Positions 12,990 to 25,928 are shown, numbered from the stretch's first letter. The stretch: DNA of 64,000 nt from Sipunculus nudus (GCA_026874595.1 CM049309.1:67252926-67316925), one strand, 5' to 3'. The notes: generated from the sequence alone by a model not told the origin. A program made the numbers and translations.

Positions 12990-13740
12990 GAAGGAATATT
13001 GATTTTGCCATGTCCATCCGTCTGTCTTTCTGTTTTAAAATCTGTTAAACCTGCGTGCTTTTGTTACTGTAGGATGTATTTCTTAAAAGCCATCTATTCA
13101 CCAACCTGTTCTATTGAATTTGTGTGATTTCTGGCTTATTCTGTGCAAATATTAACGAACTCTAGGTAATTGCTGTTAACAAAAGTTCTTGAACTGCTGC
13201 TGTGATCTACTAAAGTGTCAGTAAACACAGCAATGCAGACAAACAGAAAAACCATGTAACCTATAGGGTTGTTGGTTGCATATTTGTTGAAGTTAAAAGG
13301 TCACTTGTTGCAAAATTCCCATTGCAAAACTCTGGTTCATTTTAATTTCTGCCAGATTTCCTTGTTGAATGTGTTTGAATAATATTGGTGGGCCCCCACA
13401 TGTCATAAACAGGTGGATATAAACAAAAACAAAAGCCTGTGTGCAGTGGCCCGGGATCTGCATTTTCTGGCCTATTTTTATAAAATACTCAAGGGCCGGA
13501 TTATCTTTATTTAATAGATATCAGAATAGGTCCCTTTAAGCATATCTGGACCAGTTAGGATTGGTTTTGGTGGCACCACATATGACCACCCTCTTTCAGA
13601 TTGATCTGTCAGGCTTTCATTTACTGACAGTAACTTTCCTATATATTATGCAATTTCATTCAAATATGGTACATTGTTTTTTGTAGGAATAGTGTAATAG
13701 CCAAACAATAATGGTGTATTGACCAAAATGGTGATTCCAG
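12990..13740 (+). repeat. decayed dispersed repeat
   Basis: It shares GTGATTTCTGGCTTA (13124-13138) and a following GGTAATTxCTGxTAA with 53481-53535. It also holds an isolated GGTGGCACCACA near 13569 that resembles the HINE core palindrome. Probably an old tandem-core element; ends not visible. Confidence 0.4.
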
Positions 13741-14529
13741 TATTTCCCAAATAAGCCAGAATATATAAAATATAAAACTTTTTACTTTAAATTATTTTCA
13801 TCTCATGACTAACTATTCGTTAGAGCCTGGTTCGTTAAATTAGGTAAGAGATGAGTTTACTTCCTTTCAACATGATATCTCCACAGAACTATACATTTTG
13901 CCGGTCATACCTATTGCATGCATTGTATCAATTTACATCAGATCCATTTAGAGTCTTACCAGTGCACCTACATAAGTTGATATTCAGTTAAACCATACCA
14001 GCCCTTTAGATGTAAGTAAAAATGTCAAGGGTATTCTAGTTATGACAGATAAATCCAGGATGCTTCAGATAGAAGGATCAGCAGAGAATCTCATGATAAC
14101 ATATCTCTCCTGAGTCCTGTTGTATCAGTCTGTTCTGGTCTGTTTAAAGCTCTGCCTTTGACACTCTGGGAATAGTAATTGTTTCTGTTTATCATGTTCT
14201 CTCTACACAGGACTCCACTGAGGACTGAGCCAGTGATGCTTTCATATAGGATAATCAGCCCATTTCTGCAAGTTCACTTATTCTCATAGCTGTATGATCA
14301 TTGACTGAGGTCATCCTGGTATAATTTGAGGAATTGGGGCGTTGTCAAATAAAGCATTTTTCCACTCTACTTCTAAACACATTTCCTAGATACACATTCC
14401 CTGTTCGATTTTTCATGTATTAATGCAAATATATGCATATACACACATTGGAACATGTTTCTGTTGCATAGCTGCAGTTTACTAAGAAATATTCTTGACT
14501 CAGACAGTGACAATTCACCAGTTCATCAA

Positions 14530-14722
14530 CAGGGGCAGATCCAAGATTTAGGAAAAGAAGGTCCAACCCAGGAGGACTAATGACAAAGCCTAAAAAAAGT
14601 CACCGGGTCCAGAAAAGGGGGCGTCCAGGCCAAAAAATTGGTCTGAAACACTTAATAAAGCTTGCGGCTGCTGAAAAAGGAGGGGTCCAGACCCCTGGAC
14701 CCTCCCCCTGGATCCGCTTCTG
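14530..14722. mobile_element. MITE-like dispersed repeat, copy 1
   Basis: Termini CAGGGGCAGATCCA and TGGATCCGCTTCTG are imperfect inverted repeats, with ATCAA on both sides as a candidate target duplication. The interior is shared with the copy at 50.8 kb (GGTCCAACC, ACTAATGACAAA, GCTGAAAAAGGAGG). Superfamily not assigned. Confidence 0.65.
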
Positions 14723-15132
14723 ATCAATATGTACATCAAAAAGCCAAACATTTTATTAGTCTCTTCAAACCCAAATCTTGTATCTGTATCATGAGACATC
14801 CCTGTATCAATGTGTTGAAGAAATCTGACCATTCAACATAAAGTCTGACATTTGACCAGCAACCTCTTGCATTAAATAAAAGTCAGCAGCCCACATGTGT
14901 GAGATGAAACATTATTGGTCAGAAATGTTTGATATCTGATTTCCTAACAAGTGCACGATCAAAGCTATTTAAGGAGTTTCAATATTCTTTATTCTTGAAG
15001 AATGGATGTAATTGCATGGTGGACTTCTAATGGGAATTAACTAAAGAATAATTTTGAACAGCAGTAATTGTAATACTACTTGTAAACATATACATGTATT
15101 GTATTTTGAGTGAAGTATTGTCACAGCCCTAA

Positions 15133-16832
15133 TTGTATCCGCCAAAACAGAGTTTTGCGGATACTATGTTTTCAGCTGCACGCCCCCACCGCCGCCGCGG
15201 CGTAGGTGTCCGGAGAACTCCTCCGTAACCGCTGGGCGGAATTTTCCGAAAACCCGGGATTATGTTCGGGTCACATGTGAACTGCTGCGCCCCGATTTTG
15301 TTTTGACCTCTGACCTTTCCTCTGCGCTCTGCGTCCGTTTGTGCGTCTGTTTCCACACATAAACCCACATATCTCGGGAACCGTTTGACCGATCAGGGAA
15401 ATTTTTTAGCACAAATGTAGCCCTCGGAGAGCTTTATAACATACACCAAAAATGGTGGCGCCACCTGCAACCATGTTTGCACAGTGTCCATCTGTTCGTC
15501 TGCCTTAGGTTAAAATCACTCATATCTCTGCAGTGGCTTGACTAATTCACCTGAAATTTGGCATGCGCAAACATCCTGGATAGCTTTTCTGATTTTATGA
15601 CAGGTGGCGCCACCTACATTCACGTTTACACTGCAGACATCCAAGCTCATATCTCGGGAACCGTTTGACCGATCAGGAAAATTCTTTTGCACAAATGTAG
15701 CCCTTGGAGAGCTTTATAACATACACAAAAAATGGTGGCGCCACCTGCAACCATGTTTGCACAGTGTCCATCTGTTCGTCTGCCTTGGGTTAAAATCACT
15801 CATATCTCTGCAGTGACTTGACTAATTCACCTGAAATTTGGCATGCGTATACATCCTGGATAGCTTTTCTGATTTTATGACAGGTGGCGCCAATTACATT
15901 CACGTTTACGCTGCAGACATCCAAGCTCATATCTCAGGAACCGTTTGACCAATCAGGAAAATTTTTTTCACAAATGTAGCCCTTGGAGAGCTTTATAACA
16001 TACACAAAATGGTAGCGCCACCTGCAACCATGTTTGCACAGTGTCCAGCTGTTCGTCTGCCTTTGGTTAAAATCACTCATATCTCTGCAGTGGTTTGACT
16101 TATTCACCTGAAATTCGGCATGCTTATACATCCTGGATAGCTTTTCTGATTTTATGACAGGTGGCGCCACCTACAATCAAGTTTACGCTGCAGACATCCA
16201 AGCTCATATCTAGGGAACCTTTTGACCAATTGGGCAAAAATTTTGCATGTGTAAAAATCTTATATAGCTCTTTATCATACGCAAAACTGGTGGCGCCACC
16301 TGCAGCCATGTTTGCACAGCTCCCGTCTGTTTGTCTGCCATGGGATAAAATCACTCATATCTCGGCAGTGGTATCTGCCTAAAATTTTGCAAGTTTATAC
16401 ATCCCCGACAGCTCTCTTGATTTTATGACAGGTGGCGCCACCTGCATTATAGTTTATGCAGCAGATATCCAAGCTCATATCTTGGGAACCGTTTGACCGA
16501 TTGGGCCAAAGTTTTGCATGTGTATAGTTCTCACAAAGCTCTTTATCATACACTAAACTGGTGGCGCCACCTGCAACCCTTTTCTGCACAGCGTCCATCT
16601 GTTTGTCTGCCAAGGGCAAAAATCACTCATATACAATATAGTGGTTTGACTTATCTGCCTTAAATTTTGCATATGTATACAACTTGGACGGCTTTCTGGA
16701 TTTTTTGGTAGGTAGCGCAACCTACATACACAATTTGGCTGCAGACATCCATGCTAATATGCAACACTTCACCCGTTCCACTCTGATTTAGGCGGATACA
16801 AGTAGTCGCTTGTCGACTACCCATATTCTAGT
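15133..16832 (+). mobile_element. HINE/pearl-like element, family 1, near-complete copy
   Basis: The 5' end begins TTGTATCCGCC and folds into a 13-bp hairpin with one bulged C (15135-15163). Near the 3' end, GGCGGATACAA (16791-16801) is a perfect 11-bp inverted copy of the 5' tip. It is followed by a 7-bp hairpin GTAGTCG-loop-CGACTAC (16802-16820) and the terminus ...ATTCTAGT. Between them lies a tandem core of about 282-bp units. Each unit is made of two diverged half-units of about 150 and 132 bp that carry the palindrome GGTGGCGCCACC. No transposase frame is present, so it is non-autonomous. The layout (asymmetric terminal repeats, 3' hairpin, CTAG end, tandem core) fits helentron-associated elements (HINEs), such as bivalve pearl elements. 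Class assignment is inference from architecture. Confidence 0.8.
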
Positions 16833-17440
16833 TCTGATTAGGTTCTCACCATCCTTGTTGCGATTTAGGGGTGTAAAGTATAAGTCCCATAGAGGACCCA
16901 ACAGAGCTAAGGCAGTGCCACGGATAGGTCCGGGGTGTAAGCCGTAGCGCTGCCGGGATGGTGCGGGATGGTCTGGAACAATCCGGGACGGTCCGGCAGG
17001 GTGAGCCGGCAGTTTTTGACATCCATTCATGGTGACGGAATATAATCTGGGGTGATCCAGGGCTCATCCGTAGCTCTGACGGGGCTTTGCCTTGGGTGTC
17101 TGTGCCACGCAGCCGTGGAAGTCTGGGGAACTGCCATGACAGTCCTTGGAGGTCCAGGACAATGAAAACTACCCCGGCTGAGCGACGGACCAATACGGCA
17201 CAGCCCAGGATTTCCACGGCAATGCGCCATCGGAGCTGCCAATCACCCTGACTAGCGCGGCAAACAAAAAACAGGAATCGGTTGCGCATCCTTGGTGGAC
17301 CATGGATAGATGTAGCTCTGCAGAGATAATCCGGGGCTCTACCGGGATAATTTCTGCTAAAAAACACCCCAGATCGTATCCAGAGGTGATCTGTGGTAAT
17401 CCTTGCCTATCCATAGTACTGCCTGCTTCAGTGGGACTGT
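16833..17440. other. GC-rich patch of unknown nature
   Basis: This block is much richer in G and C than the rest of the window. It is full of GGGATGG, CCGGGAT and CCGGGGT words in both orientations, which suggests an internally repetitive mobile fragment. A 173-codon minus-strand frame spans 17367-16846, but it has proline/arginine-rich low-complexity content, overlaps other open frames and resembles no family known to me. It is therefore treated as fortuitous. It starts right at the end of the family-1 HINE. Confidence 0.4.
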
Positions 17441-17550
17441 AGCTTTACAGTCCATTGAAGAATCAGTGCATTGAATTGCTAGCCCTCAATTAAATTGTAA
17501 TCAGTTATTCACCTCTGAATTGATTCATTTTGATGGTTATTTTATTTTTT

Positions 17551-18838
17551 ATGCCCCCGCCACATAGTGGCGGGGGCATTTAGTTTTACCCATGTCCGTC
17601 ATTCCAAAATAAAACAGTTGTATGGACTTTTTTTTGCAATGCCTGCAGATATTGGCCTGATTTTTGGTGTGTGGGCAGATATTGACCAGTTACAGATCGA
17701 GTTCGTGTTTCGTCCCAGTTGACCTACTTTTGACCGTTTTACGGCTCCTGAACATAGAAAATTTCATGCAAAATATAAATTTTCATGACAAATACACATG
17801 TACTGACTTTTTTTTTGCAATACCTGCAGATATTGACCTGATTTTTGGTGTGTGGGCAGATAATGACCAGTTACAGATCGAGTTCATGTTTTGTTCCAGT
17901 TGACCTACTTTTGACCGTTTGACGGTGCTCTAACATAGAAAATTTAATAAAAAAGTGCACATGTATGGACTTTTTTTCCTCAATGCCTGCAGATACCACC
18001 CTGATTTTTTATGTGTGGGCAGATAATGACAGTTACAGATCGAGTTCGCGTTTCATCCGGGTTGACCTACTTTTGATTGTTTTACGGCTCCTAAACATAG
18101 AAAATTTCATGAAAGACAGAAATTTTTATGGAAAATACACATGTATGGACTTTTTTTCACAGTGCCTGCAGATACTGGCCTGATTTTTGGTGTGTGGGCA
18201 GATAATAACCAGTTACAGATCGAGTTCGCGTTTCGTCCCAGTTGACCTACTTTTGACCATTTTACGGCTCCTTAACTTAGAAAATTTCATGAAAAATATA
18301 AATTTTCATGACAAATACACATGTACGGACTTTTTTCGCAATGCCTGCAGATATTGGCTTGATTTTTGGTGTGTGGGCAGATATTGACCAGTTACAGATT
18401 GAGTTCATGTTTCGTCCCAGTTGACCTATTTTTGACCGTTTTACAGCTCCTGAACATAGAAAATTTCATGAAAAATATAAATTTTCATGACAAATACACA
18501 TGTACTGACTTTTTTTTGCAATACCTGCAGATATTGACCTGATTTTTGGTGTGTGGGCAGATAATGACCAGTTACAGTTCGAGTTCATGTTTTGTTCCAG
18601 TTGACCTACTTTTGAAAATGCACATGTATGGACTTTTTTTCACAGTGCCTGCAGATACTGGCCTGATTTTTGGTGTGTTGCTTGATAATGACCCGTAACA
18701 GGTCCAGTTTGCATTTTGCCCTTGTTGACCTACTTTTGACCATATGACACCTCCTGAACTAAAAAATAATTTCAAAATTTAATAAATGTTTCTAATTTGC
18801 CCCAGGCTGGGGCATTCGTGTTGTTCCGACACATCCAG
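17551..18838 (+). mobile_element. HINE-like element, family 2
   Basis: It begins with a perfect 13-bp hairpin (ATGCCCCCGCCAC, loop ATA, GTGGCGGGGGCAT; 17551-17579). It then has about 6.5 tandem units of roughly 170-180 bp, each with GCCTGCAGATA and GTTGACCTACTTTTGA. At the 3' end, GGCTGGGGCAT (18805-18815) is an inverted copy of the 5' tip with one mismatch, followed by a hairpin GTGTTG/CGACAC and ...ATCCAGT. The order of parts is the same as in family 1, but the sequence is unrelated. There is no transposase frame. Confidence 0.78.
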
Positions 18839-19069
18839 TTTTTTTCATGTTTCATCCAAAAGTCCTCTGTGAGCTCTCAAATTTGATTGAGCAATATGCG
18901 ATATCGAATCTCTTTATCACTTATGTGCCCTAAATCTACTCTAAGGGTTCACTGTTTTACCACTCCACTTGCAAAGAAACATATACAGCGAGGGAGGGAG
19001 AGCTACTTTTTCTTTCATTAGCTATGATAGGATGTATTATGGTATACCCACTGTCCATCCATCGGTTAA

Positions 19070-19400
19070 CTTTTAGCCTCACCACAATACTTACTGGGGC
19101 TTTGATGGATTTTCACAAAACTCACCAATATTACTTCTAATAAATTATCTCATCTGAGTTTGATTATGGGCAAAATCTGCGCATATTTAGTAAGGTCAGA
19201 GGTCACTGGGATACTTTGTGGTGTCGCCATGTTAACTTACGAGGAGTATGATACATTTTGACAAACTTAACAGAAATGTTAATCAATAAATTATCTGACC
19301 TAAGTTTGATTTCCAGCCAATTTCACGCATATTTAGTGAAGTCAGAGGTCACAAAATATGCAACAGGCATATTATGCACCATTTGCGGTGCTCTTCTTAT
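19070..19400 (+). repeat. two-copy degenerate tandem repeat
   Basis: Units share AATAAATTATCT, TAAGTTTGATT, CGCATATTTAGT and GGTCAGAGGTCAC (19135-19210 and 19285-19355). Non-coding, downstream of the SLC10-like gene. Confidence 0.6.
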
Positions 19401-19578
19401 TGATTCTTCTCAGAGTCCAAGCTTTTGATAATAATGTTAGTTCTTTAGCAGAGCCATTGTGATTTTATTGTATTGATTTCTGTTCAATTTATCAATTATT
19501 GTAAGATTCTTCAGCTTGCTCTAAATATTCAGACATATACAAGAAGAGATACAATACTCAGAGATATCAAACAGTTTC

Positions 19579-22484
19579 TTTATTAAGCAATACAAAAGCT
19601 AGCTGACAAAAATACACAAAAGCATACAATAATTTCATAATGACATAATGTTTATCCCAAGTAGTATAGAAAAAGGTTATAGAAAATATATGACGATCCA
19701 GGACGAGACCAGGCATGGTCTCAATCAGTGTTAGTAAATATGGAGATAAATTAAGATGTTTTCACACTACAAGGGTGTCTAATAATTGTTTCCAATACCA
19801 AGTTCATCAAACAAAATCCAATATAGTTTGTGGTGATACTGTTTTAGAAAGAAAGCATATTTAGAATGATCTTCAGTAAGGTGTTTGTTTCACTTCTTGT
19901 CATATGCCCTGCTGCAGTTATAATACATGCGCTAAAATATACATCCTAATTGTGTATGCATTGTGAGAACAGTATTTGACACACATACTTTAAATGTTGC
20001 AGATACCATATCAGTGAATTTGGTATCTGAACTTCTTCCAGTTTTGTTAAACTGATGCAGATCAAAAAGTGGCATTAAAAATATGTATGTGCTTTTAATG
20101 CCTGTTCATACTGTATTGGTGCAAATAGCATATTAATTAATTCAATATTGTAACTTCTCCCAAAGTGGTTTCACTGATGCAGATCAGAAAGTGAACTGAT
20201 ACAAGTGTAGCACATGTATGTAGAACATGGATTTAGAGGCAATTAAAAAATATTCCATATAAAACTCACTCAATATGAGTAGAGTGTGAACTAGGCTTTA
20301 TTTTGGTAGAGTAGTACAATTTTACAAATTAAACTGTCAATGAGAATGATAATATTAAGCATGTATACATTAAATGACAGCCATATAAAGGGTTTTGATA
20401 CCCCAGCTCTAACTAAGCACTGATGATATTACATCATGTAATTGTTTTTGAGGGCTCATTATTTTTATATATTATGTTGACAATAAGTCTTGATTTTAAA
20501 TCCTGCAGATATCAGTATCACTAGATAAAAACTATAGTAACTTGAGATACCAGTAAATGTATCACAGTTATACCAAAATGGTATATATAAAAAATTTTTA
20601 AGCTTTCTGTGTAGGTTATTCACCATACATACAAAACACTGACCAGTACAAATATGATTATGTGGCACTTGTGAAGCATAACAATAAATATAGCTTTTAT
20701 CACTTAGGCAGCACAAGGTACATAGGTGTGATAATGTATTTTTATGTATTCCATGCTTAAAACAAATTTTATGCATGGATATTACTGTGGTTGTCTTTTT
20801 ATTCACCAGAGTTTCAAATTTGCAATTTTCATGAAAGGAAGATTATTACAAAAATAAAACTTGCATCAATTAGAGGCTCCATCTTTAAAGGCAAGTCAAG
20901 ACTGATATCACAAATAATTATTGATTTTGTATGTCACCGGTAAGCAAAGAAAGGTATGATAAATAATCAGATCTCTCAAATTTAATTTCAACAATAAACA
21001 GTGATTTCTGCTCATTCAATATTTTCTTGGGTTCTTATTCAAATTTTATGATTTTTTGCACATATTACTTTGTATAACTAAATAGTAAAATGATGGATAT
21101 ACTCTTGTGTTGGTTATTATATGATGAGATCATGAAAATAGAATCCTCCGTGAATGTGAAATGTGAAAATCACGAAATGTAAACCTTGCGAATATGATGC
21201 CAATCACATTATCTTCCAGCTTGAAACTGTGTGTGATATTTCTAGAAAATTGATAGTTATAAATGTATCATGCAGTACCTAGTGCCAATATAATTATATC
21301 CCTAATGCACTGAAACAGAAAACTGACTAAATGAAATATCTTTAATGGGTAAAATCACAGCAGAGATACTACATATACTAAACTATATATAATATATAAT
21401 ATTTGAGCAAATGACATTTTCAAGATTAACATTTTAAATAAAGCTTTCTATCAATATATGAATTTACTAACAGAACTGGTATTAACAAGTAGTTAATTTA
21501 TACCAGATACAGATATATAAGTATTATATTGCAGTAACACTGACAAGCAATGCTTAAATTCTATACTGACTGTTCATATGCTATGTGTAAAATCAGGTTT
21601 TGTCCCCCCACCCACTACTCTGATCTACTTACTCATGATCTGCAGTATATGTGATTGAGCTTGCATAACATTAATTATTGTTTTGTTCTCTACATTTAAA
21701 GCAAAACCTCAAGCTACATCCAGTTAATCCAGTTAGTCCTTTTTAAAAAATTCATCAGTATTTTTGTGAAAATTAACCAAACAGTATTCATCAAAATTTA
21801 GAATAGTCATTTGATTGTGTTGCCCAGATTTTCTTGACGGTAAATGAAATTTGTTAATTGATATGCTTGAAGAGTCACAAGGTATGTTATACACACATCA
21901 TTATTAATTTTAACATTATAATTATTATTATTATTATTATTGGTATTATTATAATTATTATTAAAAGTGCTTTGTGCATATAACAGTGGAATGTTTGTTT
22001 CAGGTGTGTCAGTTCAGTGATTTTGTTGCAAGTATTGGAGAACTATTATTTTAAGTGTAGAATGTTCTCATATCTGACATTAATACTTTAGCATGTATCA
22101 TGGAGTGATTCTGTAAAAAATCTCTGAACAGTAATATATTCCATTTACAGCTTTATCATTACTTATTCTGTTTCTATAATAATATCTTTTATACGTCCAT
22201 TCACTATTTTTCCTTGACTTTATTATAATGTTTTAACTCTGGTTATTTTTTTTCATTCCTCATTTTTTTCATGATCACTTTTAACATCATAACATAATAA
22301 TATCTGGTATTTTCTTCACTATTTCATTATTGCCTTCACTAGCTGTTTGATTGAAACATCCATTATTTTACTTTTATAATGGTTAATATAAATTTAAAAA
22401 AATGACACTTGGCACAATGTCACATTGACACAATTGTTTGGTTTCAACTCATTTCAGATGGATTTACTTATATATATATTACGG
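19579..22484 (-). other. probable 3' UTR of the SLC10-like gene
   Basis: This stretch directly follows the stop codon. It is AT-rich, has no convincing coding frame and is unusually free of the transposon remnants seen elsewhere. Two AATAAA signals lie on the minus strand: a proximal one at 22224-22219 and a distal one at 19584-19579. Use of the distal site would give a 3' UTR of about 2.9 kb. The extent is inferred from signal position and repeat depletion only. An (ATT)n-rich patch lies near 21915-21965. Confidence 0.4.
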
Positions 22485-23221
22485 TCATAACACTGTTACT
22501 TGATCCATAAACGGTTCACTCTCATCACCCAAGTGTTGCTGTTCATCAGGTGATCCAGTCTGGAGACTCTGGGTAGGAGAGAGGTTTGTCACATTAGTCT
22601 CATTTATCAGACTCGAGGCCACACTGTTTCTGCGTTCCCGCTCCATGTTTTTCATAGACTCGAGATTATTATTGTTATACTTATCACTCAGTAGAGTCTT
22701 GAGCTTGTGTCCGACCATCCAAAGCAGGAACGGAATCGGAGTGAGTAACATAATGTACAGCGGCACAACTGCCGTTAAATCTGCGTCCAAACGGGGAAGA
22801 GTAAACTGGATCATCCCTAGCAGTAGCAGCCCGTTAAAAGTTGAAACTTCACATGAGATAGCACTCCGGCGTTTCCTGTCCTGTTGTACAATATGAGCGG
22901 CGATTTGAGTTAACAGGAACGCAGCACACGGCATGAGTGAGAGTCCAATGATAGAGTGAACTTCCATCAGAGAAAATGCATAGGAATTGATGTACATGCC
23001 TATAGTGATGTACACTAATGTGAACAGTAGTAACGATGGCTTAATTAACCACTCCAGCAAGTAATTAGTGGCATGTTTTAAACTGTTTCTCAGCACCACT
23101 CCCAGCAAGTAAGCTCCCGTTGTAGCCCCCAACCAGATCACAAACCATTCCATTGCAGGCACCAGTTTTTCCTGAGACTCCACTGCTAATCCAAGCAAGT
23201 ACATCCATAACATGAATGAAC
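22485..23221 (-). CDS. SLC10A3-like: SLC10-family (P3/SLC10A3-like) membrane protein, coding exon 3 of 3 with stop
   Basis: The terminal 737-nt exon starts after TTTCAG and completes Gly286, then encodes residues 287-530. Five to six hydrophobic segments are visible (about residues 289-298, 308-329, 345-363, 374-397, 410-427, 433-455), which complete the ten-helix symporter domain. The helix that normally reads E-x-G-x-Q-N reads E410-V-S-T-F414-N415 here, so the glutamate and asparagine are kept but the glutamine, a sodium-site ligand in bacterial and ileal members, is a phenylalanine. Sodium coupling may therefore be altered; that is inference. The tail (about 456-530) is polar, Asn/Ser/Glu-rich and cytosolic by prediction, and it ends in T-V-L, which fits a class I PDZ ligand. 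The length exceeds the human P3 proteins mainly through the tail and ectodomain. Confidence 0.9.
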
Positions 23222-24536
23222 CTGAAACAAAGAAAAAGGAAAATTATGTGGTGCGTGACAGATTTTATTTCCGTTTAAAGGGACTGGTTGGTTGAATTGT
23301 TTATCTGTTACATCCACATACTACCATTAAAGTTAGTGACATGACCATGTATTCACAGACCTTAGTAATGTAGTTCTTTCAAGTACGTTAGATAAGAATG
23401 ATTCTAGCAAAGTACATAGACATGGGTGTTTTTTGTGGTGAGGACTTCATGGAATAAGTAATATATTGTATGCATACACATGTGAAATGTAAACAAATGG
23501 TGTTTCCTTGAAATGTAACAAATTTTTATTTTAAAGTTTGACTGTTGAGACAAGTAGCCAGGCTGTCCCACACTGCCCAACAAGAATACATTTTGTTTTG
23601 AGTAGAAACGACTGTTGGCAGAAGGGTGCATAGAACAGAACATTATGCAGATGTACTCTAAAGAATGAACAACATGTGTGCAGTACATAAAACAATCTGG
23701 TAAACACCACAGCAGAGGCACAGCACCTAGTGACCTTCAGCTCTGGCTGGTGCCACTGGTCTACACCTTACCTCTTAATTGGCATGGACACTGTCAACCA
23801 GCAGGTGATAAGTACACCTGTACCAGCACGGCCTGCACCAGCCCAGCCAGTCTCTTAATTACCTGGAGCTGATCTTTTAGGGTAGTCACACCTCAAAATG
23901 CTCCTGGGAAATAAGCTCAAATGATTTGCTTTTTAGCACATATCCCGACTGGCAGTTTTCTCAGTGTTACAGTTCAGCAATGTTGTAATGAAGCATCAAC
24001 CAGACATGATAAGTTGTCATTTGTGATGCAAATGGTTATTTTCACCTGTTTCGTTGTGACCAAAATGTGTGCTTTTTCTGTCTTTCATACCTTAAAATAA
24101 CCTACCAGGGTATGCTAACTCAAGTAACACCGAGTGCAATACTGCAGTTCTTTTCACAGTTAACTGGTGGAAGCCTCTTGCTAGCATGAACACAATAAAG
24201 TCCATACTCCATAGGCCTTTGGTTAGCTCAAACCCAGTATGTATTGGAGTATATTTCTGCATAACTTAATATTTAGGGGTGTAAAAATGCATCAACAATT
24301 GGTGCATTGAATTGCAACCCTTTAAAAAATTATTATTGCTTTTTAACCTCCCAATAAATTTTGTTTTGATTATTTGTTTTTTGCATATACCACCAAGAAG
24401 GTCTCATACCCAGAGTATGCCACATTGTCAAGGCTATTCTGTATTCATTATGAACATGTGCCCTAGATATAGTTTTAGTACTTACATTTAAACTGTTCCA
24501 GTTGCATAGAAAAACAGATGAACTGAGGGAGAACTA

Positions 24537-24895
24537 CAAAGTAGGATTCAGTGGTAGAGCACATGACTTAAAGCTGGGAGATCGTCAGTTTGAATCTCAG
24601 CCGAGGTGGTGAGATATTTCACAGTCGGCCCCCACCCAGAGTGAGTGCTCTGCAGGCTTAATGGGAAGGCTATGCCCAAATGCCATGTTTCACTCACAAT
24701 CGAGTGCAGCTTTTGGGGGCTCCTCAATAGTATGACCCAGCAGTGGGGACGATAATTAAGGCACCCAGGGCCAGCAGGTGCAGTAGTCACCAAGCCTCGA
24801 TAATGCCATGGATAAAAAATGAGAGGAACCTTGTGATACTGCCCTCTCACATAGTCCATAACTGGAATGGAATTCTGCAGATGTACATATATTTA
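24537..24895 (+). mobile_element. tRNA-derived SINE
   Basis: The head resembles a tRNA: an A-box-like TTCAGTGGTAGAGCACATGA and, 34 nt on, a B-box-like AGTTTGAATCTC, the spacing of a pol III promoter. A body of about 290 bp follows and contains GATAATGCCATGG. It lies in the last intron of the SLC10-like gene, opposite to the gene's direction. It is not a functional tRNA, because no cloverleaf acceptor stem closes. Confidence 0.65.
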
Positions 24896-25928
24896 GTTAA
24901 GTAAGCATTAAAAAATGGAGGCGGTAACCTCCATAAAAAAATTAAATTGAAACAAACAAAAAATCTTTGAGATATATTGTGGCATGATTATTAAAAATTA
25001 AACTGTCTACTTAAAAATCATAGTCACTTTGTCACAGGAATATTCCTCTTTATCAAATAATTGTACCTGCATTGCCTGTGCTTCAGCAAAGCCTTTAGAA
25101 CAAGAACAGTGTTCTTATAGAAATACAGAAGAAATGAATTGATTTATTTCTTGTGATACTTGCCCAATATTTTTTCCATCAGGAAAACATTATGACAAAC
25201 ACATATAGTTCACCATCTCTAATAAATATAACTTTTTTTAGTTCCTGTCTGCAGTTATATTTGGTTGTGCTTCTTATACATTATATGTGTTTAAATGCTT
25301 TGCAAAACTGCCAGTCAGATTCTTTCTCACTGTTTCTTGGCTAAGGTTAATAAGCTGTTTATAGTTTAGGATAACCTTTATTCATGTAAATGGCATTTCT
25401 GCAAAGCAGTAACCCCTTAAGAACATTGTGGCAACACTAACCTTTTGACAGCCAGAAAAAAAGCTATTTTATCAGTAACTGGTTTGGTGACGCAGAGCGT
25501 GAGGCTTATCAATATGTTGTAGGCCCTGGTTAATACACATGCCATGCTTGGCTTGTAAGGTTAAACGACTCATACCTGTGCTCGGCTGCCAGTTCACCAC
25601 TAAGGTTAAAGAGTTGGTACACCACAGATGGCAGTGGAGGGAAAAGTATTGCTAGATCTGTAATTTAAAGCTGCAGGCCACATTGTACTCAAAGAATATA
25701 ACAGACAAAAAACCACTTGATGGGCCATTTATATTAGTTTTAGATTCCAGCTTAAATAGGATTTGCTAATGGTGCAGACCCGACTCAATATGAGACAGGT
25801 GCCAGGTTCCAGTCCTTGCACTTTTGCTCTACACATATAATTTAGGTGAACTCTGCTGGCTGAAGATGGCAAACATGTCAGTTTCAAAGTGCAAATATTG
25901 AAAGAGTACACAATTTGTGAAGAAAATG

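Noticed and set aside
16846-17367. 173-codon minus-strand open frame
   Set aside because: It lies in a GC-rich, internally repetitive patch where stop codons are rare, overlaps several other frames, and shows no domain or splice context.
20465-20806. 113-codon minus-strand frame
   Set aside because: It falls in the likely 3' UTR, is AT-driven in composition and has no family resemblance.
25480-25860. tRNA-like phrases (GGTGACGCAGAGCG, AGGTTCCAGTCC)
   Set aside because: Box spacing and the surrounding sequence do not build a convincing SINE head.
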